Positions 18,623-28,800 of a DNA stretch of 32,128 nucleotides are shown in pieces. Position 1 is the first letter of the stretch. Each line of letters begins with the position of its first letter. The stretch is from Phallusia fumigata (lineage: Eukaryota; Chordata; Ascidiacea; Phlebobranchia; Ascidiidae), in the NCBI GenBank assembly GCA_008931825.1, contig QXVZ01014416.1, positions 1 to 32,128 of the forward strand. The letters run 5' to 3'. The notes under the pieces were generated by a model. That model was not told where the DNA came from. It saw only the letters and a program-made list of their open reading frames with translations, and did no database searches. The translations under genes and the position numbers were made by a program.

Positions 18623-21600
18623 GTAAGTCAAGAAGTTTAGTTGTGTTTTTTTAACGTTAAATAAAGGCATGACAGTGGCGCTAATCCATTAGTACTTTTT
18701 AAAGGGACGTTTTGAGACTTACGTGAGTATTTTTCTTGCATATGACGTCACATCGGTTAGCGGAAAGTAATGACGTTACAATACCGACTTTTAAGTTACA
18801 AATATTGAGATAACTTTCGATAGAGACAGTCTGAAAGGCTGTCAGAACCGTTGCAAAAGTATAAGTGCTAATTTCGTTTTTTGCTATAGCGTTTAGGGGT
18901 GACATGTCCGCCCGTAAAATCTTTTTGTATCGCATTTTTTGGCTTCGTTCAGTAGATTTGCTGCTTACAAACCAAAATCCCAACATATATCCCACAACGT
19001 GGTTTTCCAGCTGAGAGTAGATAAAGGAATGGTGGGAACAGTAACTGACGACAGCCGATTCCATAATGACAAACTAGTTCAAGTAACTTGGGACAACGGT
19101 GATGGAGGTTTACACAAGGCTGGAGAGTGTGGGGTGTACGAATTGTTGATCTTAGACAGCGCACCTACAAGTAAAAACACAAACTGCTTTGACTTGTTTG
19201 TATTTTTTTACTAACGACTATCTTTCGAACGTACACAATTACAAAAACCAAAAACATGTTGCAGCAAACTTTATGAAGAATTTTGGCCAAGTTCATCATG
19301 TTGTTTTCAGTATTCAGAACCCTAAACACGTATCTGTTTATATTTCAAGTATTACTTAGAACATAAATTACCATTTAACTGCCTGCACTGCATTTCAGTT
19401 AATATTAGTGTTTCGACAAAGTCTATCAAAGCTTGTTTCGAAAAAGGTTCTGCTTATAATTTTATTAGCTGTACAGCACTGGGTTTTAATACCAACTGCA
19501 AAACAAACAAAAATAAACCCACAAATAGAATAGACTATTTCGTCTCAGTTGGTACTACGTTTGGTAGTGACTGCGAAACTATTAAAAAATCAGTGATATC
19601 TGTCAGATTTTTACCTGCAGGAGTTTTCCATTCTTCCACCGTTTGTTCTTCTTGTGGACCTGACTGTTATATTGCTGGAGTGAGATGGACTTGTGAAAAG
19701 TGCGATCATATCAACCTGTGCACACCATGTTACATGAACAATAAACACGACACCAACCACTCGTTCTACCGCATTGAATATCCTCGTGCAAAAAGGTAAA
19801 TTAACGTTCAGAATCTGAACCCAGATAGTACCCGCATGTTGTATTGCTAAAACACGTTCTTAAAAGAGATTTTTCCCCCAGAGTGGTTTGGCATATTTAA
19901 CTGATGAAGCAGTTGAGTAAACAGATTTCATATTCGTGCAGGACTATCCATACCATACTAACGACACCCCTGGAGTTTAACGTGCCGCTTGATAACATGC
20001 AATACGTCTCTGTTTTGCGTAAATAAAACTCAATATGTTAAAGGTGTTTCTAAAGGTAATGCAAAAACGACGTCCCTCCACTGCTATTATTAAATGTGCT
20101 CAATGAATTGGTTTCCGTTTGTTTTAGGGTCGCAGTGGGACCAAGGGTTAATTCAACGGTTGTGCAAAGCAAAGGCTTGTATCATGGTGCGAAGGTTGTC
20201 AAAGGGAAAGATTGGAATTGTGGTGACCAAGACAAGGGATTCGGCGATAAAGGGCTCATACTCATGTACAACACAGAAAAGTACGTATAGGTTTCGACTT
20301 TTGTAAAATGTACACTATTTGTGCAGATTTCCTAGGATGATACGCGGTGCTTTTGAGCAGTGAACAGCTGCCAATTAGGCTAAGAGAGCTATGATTTAAC
20401 GTCCGCACTGACTTGCAGACATCAAACCAACAGCATTCCATTTCGAAATTCACACCAAGTTAAACACAAATAACAAGATGTGTTGTGTGCCATTGCCCCA
20501 AGCACAGCAAGATTTACAAAATAACATAAACAGCAAATGCCCGCGGACCTTGTTACATATGTCCTTCGCCGCCCAAGAAACATTTGAATTTTAAAACAGT
20601 TAGCATTTAGTTTTATTTGAAAAGCGACACGCTTTGTTTGAACGTGTCTGCAATATCACAGCATGCCATCATCAGTAATGCAACGCCGAAAAGTTTGGGT
20701 ATTAAATCCCGAATCATGTCTCTTAAAAAAACTACATGGGCCAGCACATTTATGGTAAATTTCGAACAGGTCAGTGTTTCGTAATATTAAAAAAAGTTTT
20801 TTTTTAACAAAAGTTACAGAGCCGCGAAGATGTCACGAGATTTGGTCCGGGTAAAATGGAGAAATGGAAAAATTGCATTATATCGTGTTGGCAAGAATGG
20901 AAAAGTCGATTTAAAATGTCTTATGTCAGCGCATGGAGACCCATACTATCCAGATCACCTACCATCATGCGGTACGGACGGTATACGTTTCGCATTTTTA
21001 GCAACACTGAAGATAGGAAACTGCCTACCTTTGTTTGTAGGAATGGGCTCAAGTGTTCTGTTTGGCAAAGCATGGAGAGTCTTGCGCTAGTACTCAAGGC
21101 CCGACTATGCATACTTGGTGTGTTTAGAATAATGTGGCCGCCATATGATTTATTCTTTTTTGAACTTAAACTTTCAACTTTTGAAATTCTGCAGTGTGAC
21201 GAAACTTGCTAATTACAAAGAGAAGGTGTTTGTCGTTAACAGATCTTCTTGAACTTTTCGTTATACGATATTCAGCAGATTAGGTCGACCACTGAGCCTC
21301 GAAAATGGGAGTGTTTGGTACTTGGTTGATGACTCGGTCCATCTCTTTTTATTATGTGTCACTATGGGTTTTCTAATCCGCAGGCGACACGTGTCCAAAA
21401 GCAATACAGCCAACCATTCCAAGATCGTCAGAGTCTTCGAAGGAGTCATCCACGCAACACTACAGGACAGAAACATGTAAATTTGTGTGTCTGACAACGA
21501 ATTTGAGGTGCCTTATACCTCGTGTGTTTTTTGTTCTTAGTGTGCCCTCGTTTAGGATTAAGAGTAGTTCGAGGTCCAACATGGAGATGGTCCAATCAGG

Positions 21601-24600
21601 TAAGTGCCCTCCTAGTTTGAAATGCCTAATATAAGTAAAGTTTAGGTCTATTTCCAATGTTTGGTGTGCAAGCTTTCCAGTAAATCTGGTCTTATCATCA
21701 TTGTTTACGGCAGTCCTGTTTTGTAGGACGGAGGAGAGGGCGTGGTGGGAACAGTCACAAACAACGGGAACTACGAGCAAGACAAATCTGTCGAAGTAAC
21801 TTGGGATAGCGGTGTAAAAAACTCATACAGAACAGGAAGACATGGGTCATACGACTTGTTGATACTTGACAGTGCACCATCGGGTATTTTTTAAACAGAT
21901 CTCAATGATATAGCATGGAATTCACTTTATCATTTTGAATATTGCAGGATTGTGGCATATTGATGCACACTGTGTGGTATGTGGCCGTGGTCAGTTTATA
22001 CGTGGAATAAGGTGGAAGTGTGCCGAATGCAGCAACTTCGATCTGTGTACTCCATGTTATATGAACAACCACCATAATGTCTATCACCACTTCTGCCGAT
22101 CTGATTGTCCGAATACTGAACCGTAAGGAAATAAGTAATCAAGAATTGTGTGATCAAGATTAGGCGACATGCGTTTAAGAGCCAAGTTTGGAAAGCAGAT
22201 GTAAAAGATCTTTTGTAAAAAACTGGGAAAAGTATTTATTCTGCTAGTTGGCCAGAACAAAACGAATAACTTTTATGAAACTCTTTTATCTACCTAAATT
22301 TTTATCATACGGCAATTAATTATCCAAGGGCTTTCAAAAGTCGAACTTTTTTGCTGAAAAAACATAATTGTCTCGCTTAACTACAGCTAACACGTGCGCG
22401 CAAATCTTTTATAGTGTCTTGGTTCCCCCGAGGTACAATTCAAAGGTGATCCAAAGTCATGGTCTTTACTTTGGTGCCAAAGTGGTGCGGGGAAAGGATT
22501 GGAAGTATGCAGAGCAGGATCAAGGACAGGGTGCAGAAGGTGTTGTTCTAAACTGCACCAAAGGCACCGGGTAGGTTGGATGCAATCAGCTGACTCTGTA
22601 CCGGTTTAATGTTTTAATTCCGTCTCATGCATTGCGACCTAAATTTTGTGACTGTTCTGGATGAACGACTTTTAAACCCGGAAAGCAAAAATAATAGGCC
22701 ATAATCGGATACAAGTGTAACATAATAAAACGAAAATAGGGTAAAAAACCTAGAGCTTTCAAGACCGATCTCACCGTCATAGGCTTTAGAGCATTAAGTA
22801 CCCGCCGCATTTTATAACGTTATATCTAATTATTGGTTGTAGATCTGACGAACTGTCTCGAAATTCGGTGCGAGTCAAATGGAGAAACGGAAATATTGCC
22901 ACGTATCGTGTGGGCAAAGAAGGAAAAGTTGATTTGCGGTGTCTCATGTCAGCGTATGGAGACCCTTACTACCCAGACCATCTGCCGCTATGCGGTAAGG
23001 ACGACCTAATAGCAGTACTACCAAGATTGTGGTTAGCTTATCTATACTGATAGTGTTCGATAATAAACACAAAGTTATTGGAAAGAATATGGATGGATTG
23101 TACTTACGCAGTTAATCCGCAAGTTTTGTTGCTCTTACCTATATAGCACAGTTGCTTTTTACCTCTAAAAATCACCACAGATACACCATGACAAAAACGA
23201 AAATTGACAAATCGGGCAGGGTTTCGGAATGTAAAAGATTTTTGGCCATTTTGTTGCTTGACATCCATTATTTAGGCGACCTTTGTGTGTGCGTAGGCCG
23301 TTTGTATGTTTACAAGCGATTTCGCCGCGCTGTGAGCAGGTTTGCTAGACAAATAACTATGTCCTGTGTAACAAACTACCGCTTGTACGTAAACGATTGC
23401 AAGTAGAAACGTCAGAGTTAAGTATTCTTTTTAGCGCCGACCTTCACAATTAACTAAAGCTTGATGTATCATTAATAAGCAGTATTATGAATAAACTGTT
23501 GTCCTTGGACATAAATAGAGGGTCCAAGATATTATTTTCGTACTTTCAACCCAAACCTTAACAATGGCTCAACATGTTAAGGTAGTTTTGTTAAAACATT
23601 ATAGGTGATGTAAAAGCTGCAAGCTCTGGTCCGAGTGGCAAAGTTACTCCGTCTACGGCAGGAGTGTCTCACATCGAGACTGGGGACAGTGTAAAAATCT
23701 CTCTACCCGCTGACATAGTAAGAGATATGATGGCTCCTGGCAGCTGGAACACTGAAATAATGGAGGTTAGATAAAAAACGCCGCGAATAAGATGATGGAC
23801 ATTTGCATCGTTCCAGAAGACCTGAATCAAGAAATTGTAAAACTTATTTCAGTTTTTTGCAGCTTCAACCTTAATTTTGTTGTTTTTACTTTTTTACTAC
23901 TTTTATTCTCATCGTCTACTCAGTTTTAGATACCAAGGATACCCAATGNTAAGAGCCAAGTTTGGAAAGCAGATGTAAAGATCTTTTGTAAAAACTAGGA
24001 AAAGTATTTATTCTGCTAGTTGGCCAAAACAAAACGAACAACTTTTATGAAAAACTTTTATCTAAGATACCTAAATTTTTATCACACGGCAAATTATCCA
24101 AAGGCTTACAAATGTTGAACTTTTTTTGCTGAATAAAAACATAATTGTTTACCTGCAGCTAACACGTACGCGCAAATATTTTATAGTGTCTTGGTTCCCC
24201 CGAGGTACAATTCAAAGGTGATCCAAAGTCATGGTCTTTACTTTGGTGCCAAAGTGGTGCGAGGAAAGGATTGGAAGTATGCAGAGCAGGATCAAGGACA
24301 GGGTGCAGAAGGTGTTGTTCTAAACTGCACCAAAGGCACCGGGTAGGTTGGATGCAATCAGTTGACGCTGTACCGATAAGGTTTTAATTCCGTCTCATGT
24401 ATTGCGATCTACATTTGTAACTATTTCGTGCAAAAATATTTTAATCAGGCTAAAATCGGATACAAGAGTTACATAATAAAACGAAAATGGGGTAAAAAAT
24501 ACGGCTTTCAATACCCATCTCACCACCTTAGGCTCGTAAACATTGAACTCCCGCGCAGTTTACATAAATTTTACATCTAAGTTGAATTATCGGTTGAAGA

Positions 24601-27050
24601 TCCGACGAACTGTCTCGAAATTTGGTGCGAGTCAAATGGAGAAATGGAAAAATTGCCACGTATCGTGTGGGCAAAGAAGGAAAAGTTGATTTGCGATGTC
24701 TCATGTCAGCGTATGGAGACCCTTACTACCCAGACCATCTTCCGCTATGCGGTAAGGACGACCTAATAGCAGTACTACCAAGATTGTGGTATGGACTGTA
24801 CTTACGCAGTTAATCCGCAAGTTTTGTTGCTCTTACCTATAGCACAGTTGCTTTTTACCTCTAAAAATCACCACAGATACACGATGACAAAAACGAAAGT
24901 TGACAAATCGGGCAGGGTTTCGGAATATAAAAGATTTTTGGCCATTTTATTGCTTGACATCCATTATTTAGGCGACCTTTGTGTGTGCGTAGGCCGTTTG
25001 TATGTTTACAACCGATTTCGCCGCGCTGTGAGCAGGTTTGCTAGATAAATAACTATGTCCTGTGTAACAAACTACCGCTTGTACGTAAACGATTGCAAGT
25101 AGAAACGTCAGAGTTAAGTATTCTTTTTAGCGCCGACCTTCACAATTAACTAAAGCTTGATGTATCATTAATAAGCAGTATTATGAATAAACTGTTGTCC
25201 TTGGACATAAATAGAGGGTCCAAGATATTATTTTCGTACTTTCAACCCAAACCTTAACAATGGCTCAACATGTTAAGGTAGTTTTGTTAAAACATTATAG
25301 GTGATGTAAAAGCTGCAAGCTCTGGTCCGAGTGGCAAAGTTACTCCGTCTACGGCAGGAGTGTCTCACATCGAGACTGGGGACAGTGTAAAAATCTCTCT
25401 ACCCGCTGACATAGTAAGAGATATGATGGCTCCTGGCAGCTGGAACACTGAAATAATGGAGGTTAGATAAAAAACGCCGCGAATAAGATGATGGACATTT
25501 GCATCGTTCCAGAAGACCTGAATCAAGAAATTGTAAAACTTATTTCAGTTTTTTGCAGCTTCAACCTTAATTTTGTTGTTTTTACTTTTTTACTACTTTT
25601 ATTCTCATCGTCTACTCAGTTTTAGATACCAAGGATACCCAATGATAAGACGATATAGATCTTTATTTATCAAAAGGATAAAATATAGCAGACTTTTATT
25701 GAAGTTTACAGTTCAGAATGTAGGTGAAGGGCTTTCAGTTAATGCACATCAGAATTTGGCACTTTATAACAATACGCAATAACCGTAATAGCTTGCATCA
25801 CACTTTTTATTGGGACTGTGAATAGCAACGATCTTAATAAGAAATGAACGATGATGATCGAAAAATACATCTTGTTCACAGCTGATTGGCAAAACAGGGA
25901 AAGTCTGTCGCGTCACCGCAAACAATGAAGTTTTGGTGGAATACGACTTGGAAAATGACGACCTAAATATTTGTCAAAGAACGTGGTCATTTGACCAAGC
26001 TATTGTGGAGAAACTAATTGAAGAACCAAACGTTGTAAGCTCCACCCAAAACCCCAAGAAAATAGGTGATTATTATTCGTCCTCTTATTCTACCTTTGGT
26101 AAATGTGGTTTGTAAGTAGAACCACTAGTGACCAGAGGTTACGCAATTAGAACTGCTTGCAAACTAGGGTTTGTAAGCTTATGTCTGGAATGCATGTACG
26201 ATCTTGTAGTCCAAAAACAGCCTTTTTCAGTTTTCAATTTGTCTAAAATACAAAAATTAAATAAACTTACTCCTTTAGCGGCAAGTGTCAATGGAAATAC
26301 ATCGTCTTCCATTGAAACATGCATGCTGTGTGAGGAAGCCAGAGCCATTGTCGTTTTTAAACCCTGCGGTCATCGGATTGTGTGCCAAAGTAAGTGAATT
26401 TTTTACAGCGTAATACACCAGTTTGTCAATGATACGTTAATGTCTGGAAAGAGCTAAACATTACGTTAGTTTGCACGGTTATACCTGATTTTTTTGCGCG
26501 CAAGAAACAGTAGAAAGTCATTTAGATTTAAGAAATACAATTATAACACCAACTGGAACCCAACAAAGGATTGTAATTCGACCCTATTTCTCTCAGGTTG
26601 CAGCGTTCGTATGAAGTCATGCTTGTCTTGTCGACAAACAATATCAGCTAAATCGCTGCCACATGAAGAGGAAAGCATTAAACTTGCACGTCAGGTAACA
26701 GACTGGACCTGTTTGTTATTTCATATTTGATGAAATGGGTAAAACAGACTCTCTGTAAAAATGAAGTGTTTTTTTGCTTTAATTTTGGGGCGATTAAAAT
26801 TTTTCTAAACGTTGTTATTTTGGCAGAGCGTTCAGCTCGCGTAAGCTTAATACCTTTTGTTATGTTTCATAACTTCCGTAAGCTGGAAGAGATGAAGAAA
26901 CTGCAGAAGTGTGGAGTTTGTTTGGACGCCGACAAGGACACGGCTTTCACCCCTTGCGGACACAGCACTTGCATAAATTGTGCCGAAAAACTTACCCAAT
27001 GTCACATATGCAGAGCGGCAATCACTGGGAAGATTAAACTTTACTTGTAA
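18576..27050 (+). CDS. Mind bomb-like RING E3 ubiquitin ligase with doubled MIB-ZZ-MIB module, no ankyrins
   Basis: Exons 18576-18622, 19011-19170, 19621-19795, 20128-20280, 20820-20971, 21384-21476, 21541-21599, 21727-21883, 21948-22122, 22415-22570, 22843-22994 (or allele 24187-24342, 24600-24751), 25301-25461 (or 23605-23765), 25882-26065, 26279-26389, 26597-26694, 26883-27050. Phases agree throughout, giving about 732 residues plus an unknown N-terminus. Domains: MIB_HERC2, ZZ, MIB_HERC2, linker, MIB_HERC2, ZZ, MIB_HERC2, Mind bomb SH3-type repeat, RING, RING ending KIKLYL. Mind bomb proteins ubiquitinate Notch ligands through these MIB domains. Here the ankyrin block and one SH3 repeat are absent. 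It could instead be two genes, with 18576-20971 a separate truncated locus, but phase allows one transcript. Confidence 0.8.
19011..19170 (+). CDS. Mind bomb-like exon: rest of MIB_HERC2 domain 1
   Basis: Begins LRVDKGMVGTVTDD and runs through VQVTWDNGDGG to GVYELLILDSAPT: the GTV...VxVxWDNG...YxLxxLDSAP signature of the family. Acceptor ttttccag, phase 0 in and 1 out. Confidence 0.85.
19621..19795 (+). CDS. Mind bomb-like exon: ZZ zinc finger 1
   Basis: VCSSC, RWTCEKC, LCTPCYMNNKH and a final NH give the zinc-binding pattern of a ZZ finger as found between the two MIB domains of Mind bomb. 175 nt, the same length as the second ZZ exon. Confidence 0.9.
20128..20280 (+). CDS. Mind bomb-like exon: first half of MIB_HERC2 domain 2
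   Basis: GLYHGAKVVKGKDWNCGDQD then KGFGDKGL: the DWxxGDQD core is present. Phase 2 in, 2 out. Acceptor tttgttttag. Confidence 0.85.
20820..20971 (+). CDS. Mind bomb-like exon: second half of MIB_HERC2 domain 2
   Basis: RVKWRNGKIALYRVGKNGK, VDLKCL, then GDPYYPDHLPSC, as in Mind bomb after its second MIB domain. 152 nt, exactly as long as the matching exon at 22843. Ends in phase 1 at GTACGG. Confidence 0.87.
21384..21476 (+). CDS. Mind bomb-like exon (probable): Ser/Thr-rich linker between the two modules
   Basis: Acceptor ttctaatccgcag, donor GTAAAT, phase 1 at both ends, 31 codons with no stop (GDTCPKAIQPT, then SSESSKESS). It fits between the 20971 donor and the 21541 acceptor and can also be skipped without a frame change. 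No domain is recognised, so support is splice sites and frame only. Confidence 0.5.
21541..21599 (+). CDS. Mind bomb-like exon: start of MIB_HERC2 domain 3
   Basis: PRLGLRVVRGPTWRWSNQ: intact start of a MIB_HERC2 domain with the W-x-W core. Acceptor ttgttcttag, donor GTAAGT in phase 0. Confidence 0.87.
21727..21883 (+). CDS. Mind bomb-like exon: rest of MIB_HERC2 domain 3
   Basis: DGGEGVVGTVTNN, VEVTWDSGVKNSYR, GSYDLLILDSAPS. Complete family signature. Phase 0 in, 1 out. Confidence 0.9.
21948..22122 (+). CDS. Mind bomb-like exon: ZZ zinc finger 2
   Basis: HCVVCGRGQ, RGIRWKCAEC, DLCTPCYMNNHH and YHHF: all zinc ligands of a ZZ finger. Close to Mind bomb ZZ sequences. Confidence 0.92.
22415..22570 (+). 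CDS. Mind bomb-like exon: first half of MIB_HERC2 domain 4 (left allele)
   Basis: GLYFGAKVVRGKDWKYAEQD then QGQGAEGV. Phase 2 in and out. The same exon appears at 24187-24342 in the right allele. Confidence 0.87.
22843..22994 (+). CDS. Mind bomb-like exon: second half of MIB_HERC2 domain 4 (left allele)
   Basis: RVKWRNGNIATYRVGKEGK, VDLRCL, GDPYYPDHLPLC. The right allele (24600-24751) has Leu for Ser and Lys for Asn (RNLVRV, GKIA), two amino-acid polymorphisms in this exon. Confidence 0.88.
23605..23765 (+). CDS. Mind bomb-like exon: first half of SH3-type repeat (left allele)
   Basis: Same length and reading as 25301-25461. It ends in phase 0, while the exon that follows on the sequence (24187) needs phase 2, so this copy cannot be spliced to the right copy of the MIB exons. 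It is the alternative allele, not an extra exon. Confidence 0.8.
24187..24342 (+). CDS. Mind bomb-like exon: first half of MIB_HERC2 domain 4 (right allele)
   Basis: Allelic to 22415-22570, same length and phase. It belongs with the contig that continues to the 3' end of the gene. Confidence 0.83.
24600..24751 (+). CDS. Mind bomb-like exon: second half of MIB_HERC2 domain 4 (right allele)
   Basis: Allelic to 22843-22994 with two amino-acid differences. Ends in phase 1 at GTAAGG, compatible with the next exon at 25301. Confidence 0.83.
25301..25461 (+). CDS. Mind bomb-like exon: Ser-rich linker and first half of SH3-type repeat
   Basis: GDVKAASSGPSGK linker, then IETGDSVKISLPADIV and a short MMAPGSWNTEIME segment: the GDxVxV...GxW pattern of the Mind bomb SH3-type repeat. 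Phase 1 in, 0 out. Confidence 0.85.
25882..26065 (+). CDS. Mind bomb-like exon: second half of SH3-type repeat
   Basis: LIGKTGKVCRVTANNEVLVE then RTWSFDQAIVEKL: the LGKxGxV...DxxVxV...WxFxPxxL pattern that closes the Mind bomb repeat. Only one such repeat is present, where Mind bomb usually has two. Confidence 0.85.
26279..26389 (+). CDS. Mind bomb-like exon: first half of RING finger 1
   Basis: SIETCMLCEEARAIV then FKPCGHRIVCQ: the first two Cys pairs of a C3HC4 RING. The acceptor is either ctcctttag (26278) or cctttttcag (26230); both give phase 1. Donor GTAAGT. Confidence 0.8.
26597..26694 (+). CDS. Mind bomb-like exon: second half of RING finger 1 and linker helix
   Basis: SCSVRMKSCLSCRQTI completes the RING; then HEEESIKLARQ, likely helical. 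Acceptor ttctctcag, phase 0 out. Confidence 0.85.
26883..27050 (+). CDS. Mind bomb-like exon: C-terminal RING finger 2 and stop
   Basis: LEEMKKLQKCGVCLDADKD, PCGHSTCINC, CHICRAAITGKIKLYL, stop TAA 27048-27050. The PCGH...C..C...C.ICR pattern and the KIxLY end are typical of the catalytic last RING of Mind bomb. The start was chosen by phase 0; the acceptor is acttccgtaag. Confidence 0.9.
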   Translation: MEEMKKLQKCGVCLDADKDTAFTPCGHSTCINCAEKLTQCHICRAAITGKIKLYL

Positions 27051-28754
27051 ATCGATTGGATACATATTGTGCAAGCAGTGGTAGCTGGTTGTCCAGACTT
27101 AAATTTTGGACAAGCTTAATACCTGGGATCAAGCGTTGTTAAAATTTTGCAGTGCGTGGACTATAATTAAGGCAGTGCAAACAGATTGTCTTCAACATTA
27201 ATAACATCACGTTGATGATGTTAGGGACATAAAGTGTAATTTAACACAGTAAACCTTGGTTTTACGAAACCGCTTTAAACAGGAATTTGGATGCCTGCGT
27301 GTAAAACACTTAAAACCGTCTGTTTCCTGCGCTGTTTAAGACGTTGTAGCACATTCTGGTGTAACCGTGCCTTATAACAAATGCTTCTCTGGGAATATTT
27401 ACGACACGCATTTTAGCCGTGTGTGTTGTGTCACTTCGGTCAGGAAACGTTACAATGAACGGGTATTGAGCCCGCGTCCTTTCAATCGGCTTTATTGAAA
27501 GTTCATTTTCGTATGCCGCGCCAAAGACGTGCTATGTGAACAATGGCACAGAGGAAGCAAACGGTTTAGCAAAAGTCCCGCTTGACGGTGTCATATGTCA
27601 TACGGTGTCATATGTCATATGCATCCTCGCTTTCTACTCGTGGTTTATTGTGTAAGGTTTCGTTTTCCTTTTTCAAACTTCCCTGTTAACAAATCGTGGC
27701 GCCATTTTGGGTTATAAAAACCCTGGTTGTTCTCGTTTGAACTTAGAATTGTCAGTGCGGAGTAAGAGTTGGTTGTCGCGACAAATACTCAGATAGGAGA
27801 GGAACGTGTTGTTTGTCATGTGTGTCAGGGTTGTGTTGTCAGAGAGCGCTTAAAACGTAACCGGTTAGAAAAGTTAAATGTTTTTTATCTTCGACCTTGT
27901 GTAGTTTACTATAAGGCGTTGGTGGAACAAATTGTGTCGAGGATTTTGAAAGCGTTTTTTTATAACTCTTCCACGGTGTTCACAATATTACACAACTAAA
28001 TTCGGGAATACTGCCAATTAACATTTTGGAATGTTATTTACGAATACAATACTTATTTTCAAAAATATAGCATTACAAAAATACATATAGTTTGATTCTT
28101 CACTTTGGGTGTGTATTAAAATACTTGAAGATGAAATACTAGGTGCTCAGCTGTCATCAGCCTTCTGGCGTTTTACTTTAGGTATAGTTTTTGAACGAGG
28201 TAGCTGATGTTGGATTTTTATACGTTTCTTTATTTTCAAAACACGGTAAACATATGTCAACCTTGTGTTTTATTATTCCTTGGTAGGCGGAAAAACGCTT
28301 GCGTTCGTCGAGTTGCCTGTCGACATTAAGTTTGATGTTTTAATGAGGCATTTTGGTGGACAATTCAGAAATTCCTTCTTACCAGCCCTGTGCAGCTGAG
28401 TTAGTGGAGCGTCAGCCCAGGATAGGCTTTCTTTTGTTTGTAGTTTGGAATCCTATCGCAGACTGTATATACTTATTTTTTTGACTTGATTTGCGTAAAT
28501 GCTACATAAGCGGTCTCTGATCCGCAGTCAAGTTCCTTGTAGCCGGTCCATAGTCTTTCGATGAGCGTGATTCAGTCGTTACATGACTGTCTCACTTGCA
28601 TTACAAAGCAGAATTACAGATGCAGGTTTATTGTAAACGTTTATGATCTAAGCTTTTTTTGCTGAACCGCGTTTATCACCAAAACTTAGGTTCGTAAGAC
28701 TTTTAATAATACTTCTTCTCCATAGAAGCAGCTGCATAGAAATCGTAGACAACG
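27051..28754. other. Intergenic; no gene recognised
   Basis: It contains a 17-bp perfect tandem repeat (27585-27618), a TATAAAAA at 27713-27720 with a TCAGT initiator-like site at 27752-27756, and a cruciform-capable segment at 27454-27507. No coding region or convincing tRNA is seen. Confidence 0.5.
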
Positions 28755-28800
28755 ATGTTGTGGTTATTGTTTTTATTGTTTTGTGTCGGATGCGTGGCAG
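28755..28800 (+). CDS. Receptor exon 1: signal peptide
   Basis: ATG in context aacgATG. Fifteen codons (MLWLLFLLFCVGCVA) plus one base, donor GTTGGA. Reading through meets TGA 20 codons in, so splicing is required. The phase-1 join to 29203 (acceptor acatttacag) makes Glu and continues the frame. Confidence 0.75.

Larger units (their letters stand above)
22176..25644. repeat. 1.7-kb near-identical direct copies around the N at 23949 (unmerged alleles)
   Basis: 22176-23948 and 23950-25644 are the same DNA. The left ends exactly at the N and the right starts exactly after it. They differ by scattered SNPs and indels, chiefly about 60 bases near 23035-23095 present only on the left. Each holds three exons of the Mind bomb-like gene (two MIB_HERC2 domain 4 exons and one SH3-type repeat exon). 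Phase incompatibility between the copies argues against a real duplication. Confidence 0.88.

Noticed and set aside
23605..24751. A third, real MIB half-module created by the 1.7-kb duplication
   Set aside because: Exon phases do not match between the copies and the copies meet at an assembly N; allelic duplication is simpler.
26128..26278. Upstream extension of the RING exon as coding
   Set aside because: The frame is open but the preceding exon must splice in phase 1; acceptors at 26230 or 26278 fit and the extra residues match no Mind bomb segment.
27454..27507. tRNA-like fold: 7-bp outer stem AATGAAC/GTTCATT, 5-bp stem with a 7-base loop, and a GGCTCAATACC box B-like stretch on the minus strand
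   Set aside because: There is no D arm or A box and no U before the anticodon position; at best a decayed or chance structure.
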